A stretch of 64,000 bases of DNA from assembly GCF_002208115.1 (NCBI RefSeq), contig NZ_CP020946.1, positions 2,108,001 to 2,172,000 on the forward strand. Reading direction: 5' to 3'. Shown here piece after piece: positions 16,222-24,479 of this stretch. The notes beneath the pieces are model-generated. The model was not told where the DNA came from. It worked only from the letters and a program-made list of their open reading frames with translations, and did no database searches. Positions within the stretch are counted from its first letter, which is position 1; each line of letters begins with the position of its first letter. The translations under genes and the position numbers were made by a program. The stretch is from Bdellovibrio bacteriovorus (GTDB taxonomy: Bacteria; Bdellovibrionota; Bdellovibrionia; Bdellovibrionales; Bdellovibrionaceae).

Positions 16222-17031
16222 ATGAACGAGTTTAAGTCCCAGAAAATAAAAGCAGTTCTTAAAGTTCTTTTGAAAAAGAAAGGTCTTACCTATGAAGCCC
16301 TGGCCGAGCAGATGGAGTGCTCTGTTCCCACAATCAAAAGAATTCTGGGGCCCGAAGAACTTACCCTGAACCGACTTCTTCATCTGTGTGAAATTTTGGA
16401 CACCAATCTTGCAGAGATTGAAACCCTGACTGCAGAAGAAGAAACCGGCAGCCCGTCGTTCACCGAAGAACAGGACGCTTTTCTGGCGAAGAACAAGAAT
16501 TACTTCGCCTACCTGATGAAGCTGTTTGACGGAATGACCCCAAAACAAATTGCTGACGAGTATCAACTCACCGCCAGAAGCACGGACAAGTACCTGATCG
16601 GCCTTGAAAAGCACGATCTGATCCGCGTGACCGGAAAACAAAAAGTCAAACCGGCCTTCAAAACGGTTCCAAATCTGGGGAACGGAGCCCTGGCGCGGGC
16701 CCACTCAGAGTCCTTCATCAAAAGCATCGCCTATTTCTTTATCGATCTGGTGCGTGAAGGTCTTTATTCACAAAAGAAAAAAGAAGAGCGCAACCAGGCA
16801 ACATTCTCCACCCAGGTCGTGAAAGTCTCCAAAGCCAGCTATCTGGCCTGGATTGAAGAGCAGCAAAAGTCCATGCGCAGTTTTGAAAAACTGGCCACTT
16901 ATGAAGAAAAAACCAAAGCCCCCGAAGAACTGATGTCAGCGGTGATTGTTTCTGCGCACACCCTTCTGAAGCACGACTACGAGGGTTTGAAAAAGATCAG
17001 CTCCACTTTCGGCGAAATCACCAACTTCTAA
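16222..17031 (+). CDS. XRE-type helix-turn-helix transcriptional regulator
   Basis: This 269-residue protein has an N-terminal Cro/C1-type HTH (about residues 7-60: LTYEALAEQMECSVPTIKRI, then LTLNRLLHLCEILD). It is followed by a winged-helix-like segment with GMTPKQIADEYQLTARSTDK (about 110-135) and a helical C-terminal half with no recognised ligand domain. It looks like one of the two-part regulators common in Bdellovibrio genomes. The leader carries a strong hairpin and a 35-codon frame, so its expression may be controlled after transcription start. No target gene is obvious; fpg follows 130 bp downstream on the same strand. Confidence 0.85.
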   Translation: MNEFKSQKIKAVLKVLLKKKGLTYEALAEQMECSVPTIKRILGPEELTLNRLLHLCEILDTNLAEIETLTAEEETGSPSFTEEQDAFLAKNKNYFAYLMKLFDGMTPKQIADEYQLTARSTDKYLIGLEKHDLIRVTGKQKVKPAFKTVPNLGNGALARAHSESFIKSIAYFFIDLVREGLYSQKKKEERNQATFSTQVVKVSKASYLAWIEEQQKSMRSFEKLATYEEKTKAPEELMSAVIVSAHTLLKHDYEGLKKISSTFGEITNF

Positions 17032-17161
17032 AAAGGACGGGGTGATTGCTTTTTGTCAATCACCTCGCTTGCTTCCAGCTCTCTTGACTGCTGTCATCGC
17101 AACCAGTTTTCCCTGTCCCTTGTTTGTGCGCATAAGGATAATGAACGCTTACGGAGGTCCT

Positions 17162-18028
17162 ATGCCAGAGATTGCCGAAGTCGAAACCGTACGCCGTCAT
17201 CTTGACAAAGCCCTGCGCGGTAAAAGAATCAAGGAAGTCATCTATGAAGAAAAAGACCGACACCTGTTTGCTTTTGTCTCCGCAAAAGCTGTGAAAAAAG
17301 CACTGGAAGGAGCACGCATCACCGGGACTGGCAGAAAAGGAAAGTATTTCTGGCTGGAGCTGGATCGCAAACCCTGGCCTTTATTTCATCTGGGCATGAG
17401 CGGAAACGTCTCGCTGCTGACCGATCCGTCAGACGCCAAACATCGTAACATCTGGGGCGGCAAGAGACTGTGGAGTCTTGAGGATGAAAGTGAGCACAGT
17501 ATGATCTGGTTTTGCCGCTTGCTGCTTCGCTTGGAGAGAAAAATCGAGATGGCATTCAGCGATCCCCGCCGCTTTGGCCGGATGTGGCTGACGGAAGATC
17601 CCTGGCAGCACCCGCGCATCGCCAAGCTGGGCTTTGATCCTTTATTGGATTTTCCCACGGGAAAAGATCTTTACGAGCGTCTGCACAAACGAAAAAAATC
17701 CATCAAAGCGGTGATGCTGGATCAAGGCCTTTTTGCCGGCATCGGAAACTGGCTGGGGGATGAAATTCTGTTCCAGGCAAGAATATCCCCGCATCGCCTG
17801 GCCTCGGAACTGAGCCCCGCCGAAGTGGCGACATTACGCAAGGTGACCCTGGCGGTTGTAAAAAAAGCTGTGGCCGTCGACGCGGACTATGAACGCTTTC
17901 CCAAAACCTGGCTGTTTCATGAACGCTGGGGCAAATCGAAAACTGCCAAAACCCACAAAGGACACAAAATAAAACACGAAGAAATTGCCGGACGCACGAC
18001 TGCCTGGGTTCCTGACTGGCAAAGTTAG
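17162..18028 (+). CDS. Formamidopyrimidine-DNA glycosylase (Fpg/MutM family), zincless type
   Basis: It encodes 288 residues from ATG 17162, after a GGAGG site. The mature N-terminus PEIAEVE supplies the catalytic Pro and Glu of Fpg/Nei enzymes, which excise oxidised purines and nick the DNA backbone. The conserved Lys (GRKGKYF) and the H2TH region (LDQGLFAGIGNWLGDEIL) are intact. The C-terminal zinc finger is not: all four Cys are absent, and the end reads EEIAGRTTAWVPDWQ, keeping the Arg of the usual GGRST finger tip. This zincless finger is like plant and fungal FPG and animal NEIL1. The next genes look unrelated. Confidence 0.9.
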   Translation: MPEIAEVETVRRHLDKALRGKRIKEVIYEEKDRHLFAFVSAKAVKKALEGARITGTGRKGKYFWLELDRKPWPLFHLGMSGNVSLLTDPSDAKHRNIWGGKRLWSLEDESEHSMIWFCRLLLRLERKIEMAFSDPRRFGRMWLTEDPWQHPRIAKLGFDPLLDFPTGKDLYERLHKRKKSIKAVMLDQGLFAGIGNWLGDEILFQARISPHRLASELSPAEVATLRKVTLAVVKKAVAVDADYERFPKTWLFHERWGKSKTAKTHKGHKIKHEEIAGRTTAWVPDWQS

Positions 18029-18130
18029 GACCTTGGCCAAAGCCGCAGCTTGTTTTAAATCAGCAGGCAGGGGTTTTAATTTCCGTTCCTGTCGCCGCAT
18101 CGGAAAATATCCAGACGACAGGAGGATCTT

Positions 18131-18316
18131 ATGACTGAGAAGAAAAATAAATCGGTGCGGGGCCCGGATCTGCGAAAGAAAATCATCGACTCTCAGGAAA
18201 AGGGCGAGAACTACCGCTCCGAACATCAGGGAACGGACCTGATTGACACGAACACCGTTCACGAGGACCAGACCACACGAAATCGCAGCTCGTCCGAGCA
18301 CAGCTCGAAAAAATAG
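18131..18316 (+). CDS. Small hydrophilic protein, 61 residues
   Basis: The ATG at 18131 is preceded by a perfect AGGAGG. The product is extremely polar, rich in Lys, Arg, Ser, Asp and Glu (start MTEKKNKSVRGPDLRKKI), and has no hydrophobic stretch, so it is probably disordered and cytoplasmic. It precedes the erythromycin-esterase-like gene by 13 bp and both are likely on one transcript. I recognise no family. The excellent ribosome site is the main reason to call it. Confidence 0.7.
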   Translation: MTEKKNKSVRGPDLRKKIIDSQEKGENYRSEHQGTDLIDTNTVHEDQTTRNRSSSEHSSKK

Positions 18317-18329
18317 CCCGGGAGGGACC

Positions 18330-19616
18330 ATGATCCCTGATCACATTGACGTACTGAAGCGGCGCCAGACTCCCCTGCTTAAACACGGGGACTTGCAGGA
18401 TGTGATTCTGCACATCAAGGATCGCAAAGTGGTGATGCTTGGTGAAGCCTCCCATGGGACTCACGAATATTATCACTGGCGCGCACAAATCACGCAGGAA
18501 CTTATCAGTAAACACGGCTTTCATTTTGTCGCGGTGGAAGGCGACTGGCCTTCGTGTCAGTATCTGGATCGCTATGTCCGCTCCAGCACTCTGGACAAAC
18601 TTCCTTTTGTTCATTTTGCACGCTGGCCGGCCTGGATGTGGGCCAATGAAGAGGTGCGTGATTTCACGACTTGGCTTAAATCGCACAATCATCTGAAAAA
18701 TGAAAAGCCCGTGGGCTTTCATGGGCTGGATGTGTATTCATTGTTTGAATCCATTGATGCTATTTTTAAAACGGTCGGAGAAATCGAACCGGATCTGCTG
18801 GCGCCCCTGAAGGAGTATTACAGCTGCTTTGCATCTTACCGGCACGATGAAAAGAAATACGTGAAGGACCTGATGCGAAACTATAAAGGCTGCCGGGACG
18901 AGGCCGTGTCGGCCCTGGAGGAATTGCTTGAAAAAAACATGACCCGTCCGGACAACTCTCTTTTTGATGCGATTCAAAATGCCCGGGTCATCAAGAATGC
19001 CGAAAGCTACTACAGGGCCATGACGGACTTTGAGGACAGTTCATGGAATGTGCGGGATCGCCACATGCTGGAAACTCTGGAGGCTCTGCTTCACCATTAC
19101 GGACCCGATGCCAAAGCGATCGTGTGGGCTCATAATACCCATATCGGCGACTATCGCGCGACGGACATGGTGCTGGAAGGAAGCGTCAACATCGGCGGAC
19201 TTGCCCGGGAGATCTTTGGCGAAAGGAACGTCGCCTTGGTGGGGTTTGGCAGCTATCAGGGAAGTGTTATTGCCTCTCCGGCATGGGCCGGCCCGGTGCG
19301 GGTGATGAATCTGCCGCGAGCGCAGAGTGGCAGTTATGAAGACCTGTTTCATCAAGTGGCCTATGCTTCAGGATACAAAAATTTTTCTTTGAATTTCTTC
19401 AAGGAGGATCGCTCCAAACTCTGGGCTCAATCCCGCGGTCACCGCGCAGTGGGTGTGGTTTACAATCCCCATCATGAACGCGGCAACTATGTTTCAACCA
19501 AAATTGCCGAGCGCTATGACAGCTTTCTGTTCTTCGATGAGTCGCGGGCTTTAAGTCCTCTCAAACAGGAGATTGATCGATCGGAAATACCCGAAACGTA
19601 TCCTTCGGGCTTATAG
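18330..19616 (+). CDS. Erythromycin-esterase-family hydrolase
   Basis: It encodes 428 residues from ATG 18330 (GGGAGGG upstream). The family pattern is clear: VVMLGEASHGTHEYYHWRAQ with the conserved Glu and His, FHFVAVEGDWPSC, VWAHNTHIGDYRATDM and VGVVYNPHHERGNYVS. Relatives include EreA/EreB, which open macrolide rings, and many uncharacterised members such as the succinoglycan-biosynthesis homologue. No signal peptide is seen, so it is cytoplasmic. Macrolide resistance cannot be claimed from sequence alone. The 3' end overlaps the convergent LysR gene by 6 bp. Confidence 0.88.
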   Translation: MIPDHIDVLKRRQTPLLKHGDLQDVILHIKDRKVVMLGEASHGTHEYYHWRAQITQELISKHGFHFVAVEGDWPSCQYLDRYVRSSTLDKLPFVHFARWPAWMWANEEVRDFTTWLKSHNHLKNEKPVGFHGLDVYSLFESIDAIFKTVGEIEPDLLAPLKEYYSCFASYRHDEKKYVKDLMRNYKGCRDEAVSALEELLEKNMTRPDNSLFDAIQNARVIKNAESYYRAMTDFEDSSWNVRDRHMLETLEALLHHYGPDAKAIVWAHNTHIGDYRATDMVLEGSVNIGGLAREIFGERNVALVGFGSYQGSVIASPAWAGPVRVMNLPRAQSGSYEDLFHQVAYASGYKNFSLNFFKEDRSKLWAQSRGHRAVGVVYNPHHERGNYVSTKIAERYDSFLFFDESRALSPLKQEIDRSEIPETYPSGL

Positions 19617-20447
19617 CCCGAGGATCGAGTGCTTGAGTGCCTCGATGACAAGTTTTTCTGCCGGGATCTTGCCAAACTCGGGACGATAAACCAGAGAAAT
19701 CTGATCCTTGAAGCTGGGAAGCTGGGGCAGAGACTTTAACGACAGACCCGACATCTCGACGGCACGGCCCGGGATGATTCCGTAACCAATACGTTCATGC
19801 ACCATTTTACAAATCAGCTCCAGACTGTCGGTCGAGATCACCTTTTCCGGGCGGTCCTTCCATTTTTTCAAAATGGACTGAGTCTGGAACAGGTTCAGAT
19901 TGCAGATAATGGTGTCGTGAGCTTCGTTTTTGGCCGACCAAACACCGACAGTGTCCTGAGCCATTTTATGAATCACCAAGTCCGGCACTTCGGCAGGATT
20001 GATGACCACTCCGATATCAATATTTCCCTTTTGAATCTCCATCTGAACACTGCGCGACAGATCATGACGAAGTTCGATTTTATAGTCCGGAGCTTTTTCC
20101 TTCAAATAGGTGACGGCCCTGGGAATCGAGTACTGGGCCACCGTCATGTGGCAGCCAATCGTCACTGTGCGACCCGCGAACACACGCTCATGATCAGCAT
20201 CAAAATCAAGCTCTTGCAAAGACTGCAGGGCTCTTTGCGCCTTCCCCAGAAACACCCGGCCACTTGGAGTGAGCTGAATCCCGGAACGGGAGCGGTAGAA
20301 AAGCACAGTCCCCAGATCTGATTCCAGGCGCTTCAAGCTTTCAGAAAGAGCCGGCTGACTGATCTCCAGTTTCTGCGCGGCCTGAATAATCGTGGTGCAG
20401 GTGCTGGTGTGAACAAAGTTTTCGATATCGCGAATCTTGTATTTCAT
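19611..20447 (-). CDS. LysR-family transcriptional regulator
   Basis: It encodes 278 residues from ATG 20445-20447, the start that places the HTH (TIIQAAQKLEISQPALSESLKRLE, about residues 19-42) in the usual position. The long helix and an effector domain (about 85-278) follow. Members sense small molecules and control nearby genes, often divergent ones. No divergent gene is adjacent here; the upstream neighbour is on the same strand. The C-terminal domain is a little short compared with the usual 290-310 residues. Confidence 0.9.
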   Translation of the reverse strand: MKYKIRDIENFVHTSTCTTIIQAAQKLEISQPALSESLKRLESDLGTVLFYRSRSGIQLTPSGRVFLGKAQRALQSLQELDFDADHERVFAGRTVTIGCHMTVAQYSIPRAVTYLKEKAPDYKIELRHDLSRSVQMEIQKGNIDIGVVINPAEVPDLVIHKMAQDTVGVWSAKNEAHDTIICNLNLFQTQSILKKWKDRPEKVISTDSLELICKMVHERIGYGIIPGRAVEMSGLSLKSLPQLPSFKDQISLVYRPEFGKIPAEKLVIEALKHSILGL

Positions 20448-20517
20448 AAGCAAATACTTATCACAATTCAGCACACAATCCACATTTAACTATACACAAT
20501 AGGTCCCGCTTTTCAGG

Positions 20518-21048
20518 TCATTCCTCATTCTGACACCCGGCCATTCCGGAGTAATCACCAGGATAATTCAACACCCGAGTGTAACCCCAGGTGAAGATTT
20601 GCCGGGCGATATCCGGAGCTCCCCCGCCTTGACTGCATACGACGATGATTATTGACTCCGGAGTCATGCCCTTGGCCGCGATCACTTTTGTTGCTTCTTC
20701 CGCCGACAGGGGTTTTAACGTCGACGCCGGAATATTACTGACTGGCATTTTGGTGATGGGGTCCATACTCATGTTGAATTGGACAAAATCCGCTTCCCTG
20801 CGCACATCCAACACATGAGCTTTGAGTTTAGCCTGGCTAAATGGCATTCCGAAAGTGGGGGCCAATTGCTGACTGGGTGCCCGCCCCCCGAGGGAGCTCA
20901 TTCTCGCCTTGGTGCTCCACTGGGCAACTTCATTTTTTTGGGACAAATAAGATTTCAATTGCGGCAAATCAATCTGAATGGGCCCCGGCCGGGTTTGGCA
21001 TCCACAAGACAAGACAACCGTCAGCAGCATTAATAATTTTAATTTCAT
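20518..21048 (-). CDS. Rhodanese-domain lipoprotein
   Basis: The 176-residue protein starts with a lipoprotein-type signal (MLLTVVLSCGC, candidate acylated Cys 15 or 17), so it is probably anchored in a membrane on the periplasmic side. The rest fits a rhodanese domain: AHVLDVRREADFVQFNMS, an active-site loop Cys in IIIVVCSQGGGAPDIARQ, and GYTRVLNYPGDYSGM at the end. Rhodaneses move sulphane sulphur, and the periplasmic acceptor is unknown. The loop CSQGGG is unusual against the typical C-x-x-G-x-R, lacking the Arg, so substrate preference may differ. Confidence 0.8.
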   Translation of the reverse strand: MKLKLLMLLTVVLSCGCQTRPGPIQIDLPQLKSYLSQKNEVAQWSTKARMSSLGGRAPSQQLAPTFGMPFSQAKLKAHVLDVRREADFVQFNMSMDPITKMPVSNIPASTLKPLSAEEATKVIAAKGMTPESIIIVVCSQGGGAPDIARQIFTWGYTRVLNYPGDYSGMAGCQNEE

Positions 21049-21154
21049 AAAATCATCTTATCGCGACTGCGGCGCCCTCACATATAGTCATTTCGAGGTC
21101 TCACAAATCACAAATCTGCTGAATTGCAAGGGGGCGCCCGGGATTCATCAGGTG

Positions 21155-21829
21155 TTATCTTAAAATACCCGTTGAAGTCATAGAATCAATGTCATCAATG
21201 TACATCAGCCGGAGGGTGAAGAGGTCTCCGGCGCTCAAACCACGGTCGTCCCATCTGCGGGTGTTACAATAACTCATGATCGAGTCTGCATCGTATTCTG
21301 TGTAGCCGAAGCCCCACTTCATACCCTCTTTCGTTTTGCCACCGATGGCGCAGGTGGAGTGAGGATGATCGTGTTCGTGATACAGACCTGCGATATGACC
21401 AAACTCATGTACGACCGTGGACTTATTTAAGCCTCCGGCAAAGAAGTGCACGACCCCCGAAGCTCCCGGAAAGTCCTTGGATTGATAAATAAGCTGAACC
21501 CCCACCGATGCGGAGGCCCGCGTGCCACCCAACCACTTCAAAGCATTCTTCGGGCGATAGTTGATGACGACTTTACTTTTGTCACCCAAAACGCAGTCCT
21601 CAAATCCGACAAAATGAATGCCCGTGCGGGATGCGGTGAACTCATCCTCGATCCAACGACGAACTTGCTCTTTGTCTTGGGACTTCCAGACGGATCGACG
21701 GTAGTCTTCTTTCGAGTTTTGCACTGGATTGGCAAAGCAAACTTTCACAGCTTCAGGGCGCCAACGACGCCAAGTAAACATGCCAGCCTTTGCCTGCAAA
21801 GCGGAGCTTAGAATAAGGAATACAAGCAA
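21155..21829 (-). CDS. Secreted metzincin-type zinc metalloprotease
   Basis: About 224 residues. The motif HEFGHIAGLYHE (H141, E142, H145, H151) is the full metzincin zinc site HExxHxxGxxH, followed by a Met-turn (DSIMSYC, M185), as in astacins and related secreted proteases. No ATG lies ahead of the signal peptide. TTG at 21827-21829 gives a short, good signal sequence (LVFLILSSALQAKA); an ATT (MWNLLLV...) a few codons upstream is another option. The longer frame running back through tRNA-His is an artefact. Several Cys suggest disulphides. It follows the tRNA by 68 bp on the same strand. Confidence 0.8.
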   Translation of the reverse strand: MLVFLILSSALQAKAGMFTWRRWRPEAVKVCFANPVQNSKEDYRRSVWKSQDKEQVRRWIEDEFTASRTGIHFVGFEDCVLGDKSKVVINYRPKNALKWLGGTRASASVGVQLIYQSKDFPGASGVVHFFAGGLNKSTVVHEFGHIAGLYHEHDHPHSTCAIGGKTKEGMKWGFGYTEYDADSIMSYCNTRRWDDRGLSAGDLFTLRLMYIDDIDSMTSTGILR

Positions 21830-21897
21830 TAGGTTCCAAATCGCGTCAGCATACAGGGATCTGTTTGTTTTGAATGGAATATTAAAGAGAAGGAAAT

Positions 21898-21974
21898 TGG
21901 GGTGAGTAACGGGGCTTGAACCCGCGACACTCGGAATCACAATCCGATGCTCTACCAACTGAGCTATACCCACC
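21898..21974 (-). tRNA. tRNA-His (anticodon GTG)
   Basis: Read on the minus strand, the gene folds as a complete cloverleaf: acceptor stem GGTGGGTA with TACTCACC, D arm AGCTCAGTTGGTAGAGC, anticodon loop TTGTGAT (GTG, histidine) and T arm CGGGTTCAAGCCCCG. The extra G at position -1 (21974) pairs with C73 (21901), the hallmark of tRNA-His, and the CCA end is encoded (21898-21900). Confidence 0.97.
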
Positions 21975-22055
21975 ACAAAGGAAGATCTTTTATAGGGCCT
22001 TGCCAAAGAAAGTGCAAGCAAGAAAATGGCCCCGAAATACAGATTTTAAAAAGCC

Positions 22056-23039
22056 CTAGTAATCACAAGGGCCTACGACCACCTGCGCCTTACAGGCACT
22101 GCCCCCTTTTTCGGCATCAAGGACAGTTTCCTCAGCCCATTCGCCATTGGCGTTGCAGCGATGGCGAACACAGGAAACCCCCGGCACCGCCACGAGACAG
22201 GCTTTCTTTTCTTTCTTCGGGTTGTTGAAGCATGTCCAGGAACACTCGTTAAAACGGCCGGCCGGTTTTTCACAGATAGCGCCAGCCTTCTTGCTGTCCG
22301 CCTTGGCCTTGGCGGCCCGCGCCTGCTCAGAGGCCTGTTTTTTCAGGCGCATTTTCTCGGCCTCACTGGCTTTGGACAGCTCTTTCAAATCAATGGCCGT
22401 GACCGTGGTCAAACGACCGCGGGGGATTTTTCGGCCCTGCAGAAGGATGTCATAGGCTATTTCACCACCCTCGATCACACCTTGAAAACCGACCTGCTGA
22501 CCGCTTTGAACTTTTGCCGAGTCTTCGCCGTTCAATGCCGAAAACTCCATGGAGCCCTCAAACATCTTCACTCCGGCAAAGGCTTTCCCCGGATCGATGC
22601 TTAAGACATAGTCGCCAGCAGGAGCGATAAACTCGAAAAGATCCGAACGCACAGCCACATTGTAGGGCCCCTTGTCCTTCAGGGACTGGCGCCAATGCAC
22701 ATGGCCCGACTTCAGATTCAGCACAGGGGCCTCGCCCCCTTCCCAACTGATCACAGGAATAACAAGTTCACTTCCACCCAGAACAGTGAAGCTGCGCTTT
22801 TCATCAAGTTGTACTTTAACTTCCCCATCCAATGAGGTTTCCAGAGTCGCTTTTTCCCGCAGAGTCGTGGGGCCACGAAGAGACAGGCGCTTGCCGTCTT
22901 TCCCCGTCAACCAGACCTGACCACGAACTTCGCGCACCGCCGGGTATTTGGGGACTGTAGCCAAAGCATGGGAATCCACCCAAGTGATTCCCGCCAGCAG
23001 CAAAATCGCAAACAGACTGTTAAGGCTTTTTGTGAACAC
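22056..23039 (-). CDS. FecR-like secreted protein with a Cys-rich C-terminus
   Basis: The 327-residue protein starts at GTG 23037-23039 with GGGAG seven bases upstream; it overlaps the end of the glycosyltransferase gene by 20 bp. A signal peptide (about 1-28) is followed by a FecR-like beta-rich domain (about 36-215: REVRGQVWLTG, VKVQLDEKRSFTVLGGSELV, NLKSGHVHWRQS). A Lys/Ala-rich linker (about 235-265) leads to a tail with about ten Cys residues, probably disulphide-bonded in the periplasm or at the surface. FecR-domain proteins without a partner sigma factor are frequent secreted structural proteins; function here is unknown. Confidence 0.75.
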   Translation of the reverse strand: MFTKSLNSLFAILLLAGITWVDSHALATVPKYPAVREVRGQVWLTGKDGKRLSLRGPTTLREKATLETSLDGEVKVQLDEKRSFTVLGGSELVIPVISWEGGEAPVLNLKSGHVHWRQSLKDKGPYNVAVRSDLFEFIAPAGDYVLSIDPGKAFAGVKMFEGSMEFSALNGEDSAKVQSGQQVGFQGVIEGGEIAYDILLQGRKIPRGRLTTVTAIDLKELSKASEAEKMRLKKQASEQARAAKAKADSKKAGAICEKPAGRFNECSWTCFNNPKKEKKACLVAVPGVSCVRHRCNANGEWAEETVLDAEKGGSACKAQVVVGPCDY

Positions 23040-23865
23040 GTTCCATCTCCCACTGTTTGGCGAACTTCAAGAACAGCGAATAGGCCGCTCCGACTGCAAT
23101 CACAAAACCCGGCATCCCGTCCATGAAGCCGCGCTTTACGAAATAGGTCTCAATGAACTTACCCCAGGGCTTAAAGATCAGCTTTAAGTAAGAGAATTTC
23201 TTGCCCGAAGCGGCAAGCTGCTTGGCGCCCAGCGTGGAATAGCGGTCGTTGGTGATGACCTGATCACTCAGGCCATCAAACACCCAGTGCAGCAGATCCC
23301 GCTTCATTTTCAGCATGCGCTTAACTTCCACTTTTTCGTGTACATCTGCGGAATTCCACTGGGAACGGGATTTATTAAACAATCTCAGTTGATAGTCAGG
23401 ATACCAGCCACCGTATTTAATCCAGCGCCCCAGATGATAGGACTTGCGCGGAAACAGGTAACCCGCCTCCGGATCCAAAGAATGGAAACTTTCATAAAGC
23501 TCGGAAGCAAGTTCGGGACTGAGAGCCTCGTCGGCATCCAAAGACAAGACCCAGTCATTTTTGGCTTGGGCGGCGGCAAAGGCCTTCTGAGGACCAAAAC
23601 CCTTCCATTTTTCCTGGAACACCCGGGCGCCGCACTTTTGAGCAATCTCAACGGTGCGATCCGTCGAAAAGCTGTCGACCACGACAACATCGTCTACAAA
23701 GGCGGCAGAGCGAATGCAGCGCTCAATGTGCGCCTCTTCGTTCAAGGTAATGATCACGAGGGAAATGGGAAGTTTCGTCACGGAATCAGATTCTCTTTGG
23801 ATCAAGGTCTTGTCAAACGATTCACGACTCGATACCATTTTTTGAATCGAAAGGCTTTTATCCAT
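23020..23865 (-). CDS. Family 2 glycosyltransferase (WaaE/KdtX-like)
   Basis: The 281-residue protein has a GT-A fold: ISLVIITLNEEAHIERC at the start of the domain, VVVVDSFSTDRTVEIAQ, GFGPQKAFAAAQAKNDW and the metal-binding DADEALSP. This pattern matches bacterial lipopolysaccharide core transferases of the WaaE/KdtX group. A membrane-associated segment near residues 250-275 may hold it at the inner membrane. The ATG at 23863-23865 overlaps the divergent gene's ATG and has no ribosome site, so the real start may lie downstream (ATG 23836-23838, or a GTG just before the TKLPIS segment). Confidence 0.88.
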   Translation of the reverse strand: MDKSLSIQKMVSSRESFDKTLIQRESDSVTKLPISLVIITLNEEAHIERCIRSAAFVDDVVVVDSFSTDRTVEIAQKCGARVFQEKWKGFGPQKAFAAAQAKNDWVLSLDADEALSPELASELYESFHSLDPEAGYLFPRKSYHLGRWIKYGGWYPDYQLRLFNKSRSQWNSADVHEKVEVKRMLKMKRDLLHWVFDGLSDQVITNDRYSTLGAKQLAASGKKFSYLKLIFKPWGKFIETYFVKRGFMDGMPGFVIAVGAAYSLFLKFAKQWEMERVHKKP

Positions 23866-24478
23866 GAATTTTGCTAAATACTTCGTTTTAGGTCTGTTTC
23901 TAACCTCTCAAGCGCATGCTTACCTGAGCATCGCGGAATCCGGCGAATTGCTGGCTCCGGGCAAATATCAAGTGGGTGTTGAGCCTCAGCTTTTGACCAA
24001 CAAAGGCAATGGTGCCAACTTCAACGTGTTCTTTGATACCGCACTGAGTGATTCTTCCAGCGCACGTATCAGTATGGGTGCCGGCGCGGTGGACTTTAAC
24101 ACTTTTGCCAGTGTTAAGTGGATTCCGATCCCTGACGTGGACAATCAGCCTGCAATGGGCCTTCGTGCCGGCGCGGGCATTGCCCGTGATGAAGATGAAA
24201 ATCTGATCCAACTGCAATTTGCTCCGCTGGTCAGCAAACGTTTTGACACAGAATACGGATTGACCGTGCCTTATCTGGCGGTGCCGTTTACATTCCTGAA
24301 TACCAAAGACGAGAACTTCGTTGCCTCCAATCTGGCATTGGGAAGCGAGTTCCACTATGTTGACTGGAAAGAGGTCAACATGGGGGCGGAAGTGGGTATC
24401 GACCTGAACAAGTCTTATTCCTACATCTCTCTTTATCTGACATTCCCTTTTGAAAGCCACAAAGGATTCGGGAAATAA
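23864..24478 (+). CDS. Secreted outer-membrane beta-barrel-like protein
   Basis: The 204-residue protein has a clear signal peptide (about 1-19, cleavage near AHA-YL) and alternating beta-strand segments (ARISMGAGAVDFNTFASVKW, AMGLRAGAGIARDE, LIQLQFAPLVSKRF, YISLYLTFPFES). No named family is recognised. The ribosome site GAAAGG lies 10 bases upstream. It ends one base before the mreB start, so the two are probably co-transcribed. It likely sits in the outer membrane, although it lacks the usual terminal Phe (it ends FGK). Confidence 0.75.
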   Translation: MNFAKYFVLGLFLTSQAHAYLSIAESGELLAPGKYQVGVEPQLLTNKGNGANFNVFFDTALSDSSSARISMGAGAVDFNTFASVKWIPIPDVDNQPAMGLRAGAGIARDEDENLIQLQFAPLVSKRFDTEYGLTVPYLAVPFTFLNTKDENFVASNLALGSEFHYVDWKEVNMGAEVGIDLNKSYSYISLYLTFPFESHKGFGK

Positions 24479-24479
24479 T

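Noticed and set aside
21830-22021. N-terminal extension of the metalloprotease frame through tRNA-His
   Set aside because: The extension translates the tRNA gene itself; the tRNA cloverleaf is complete with CCA, so protein coding there is not credible.
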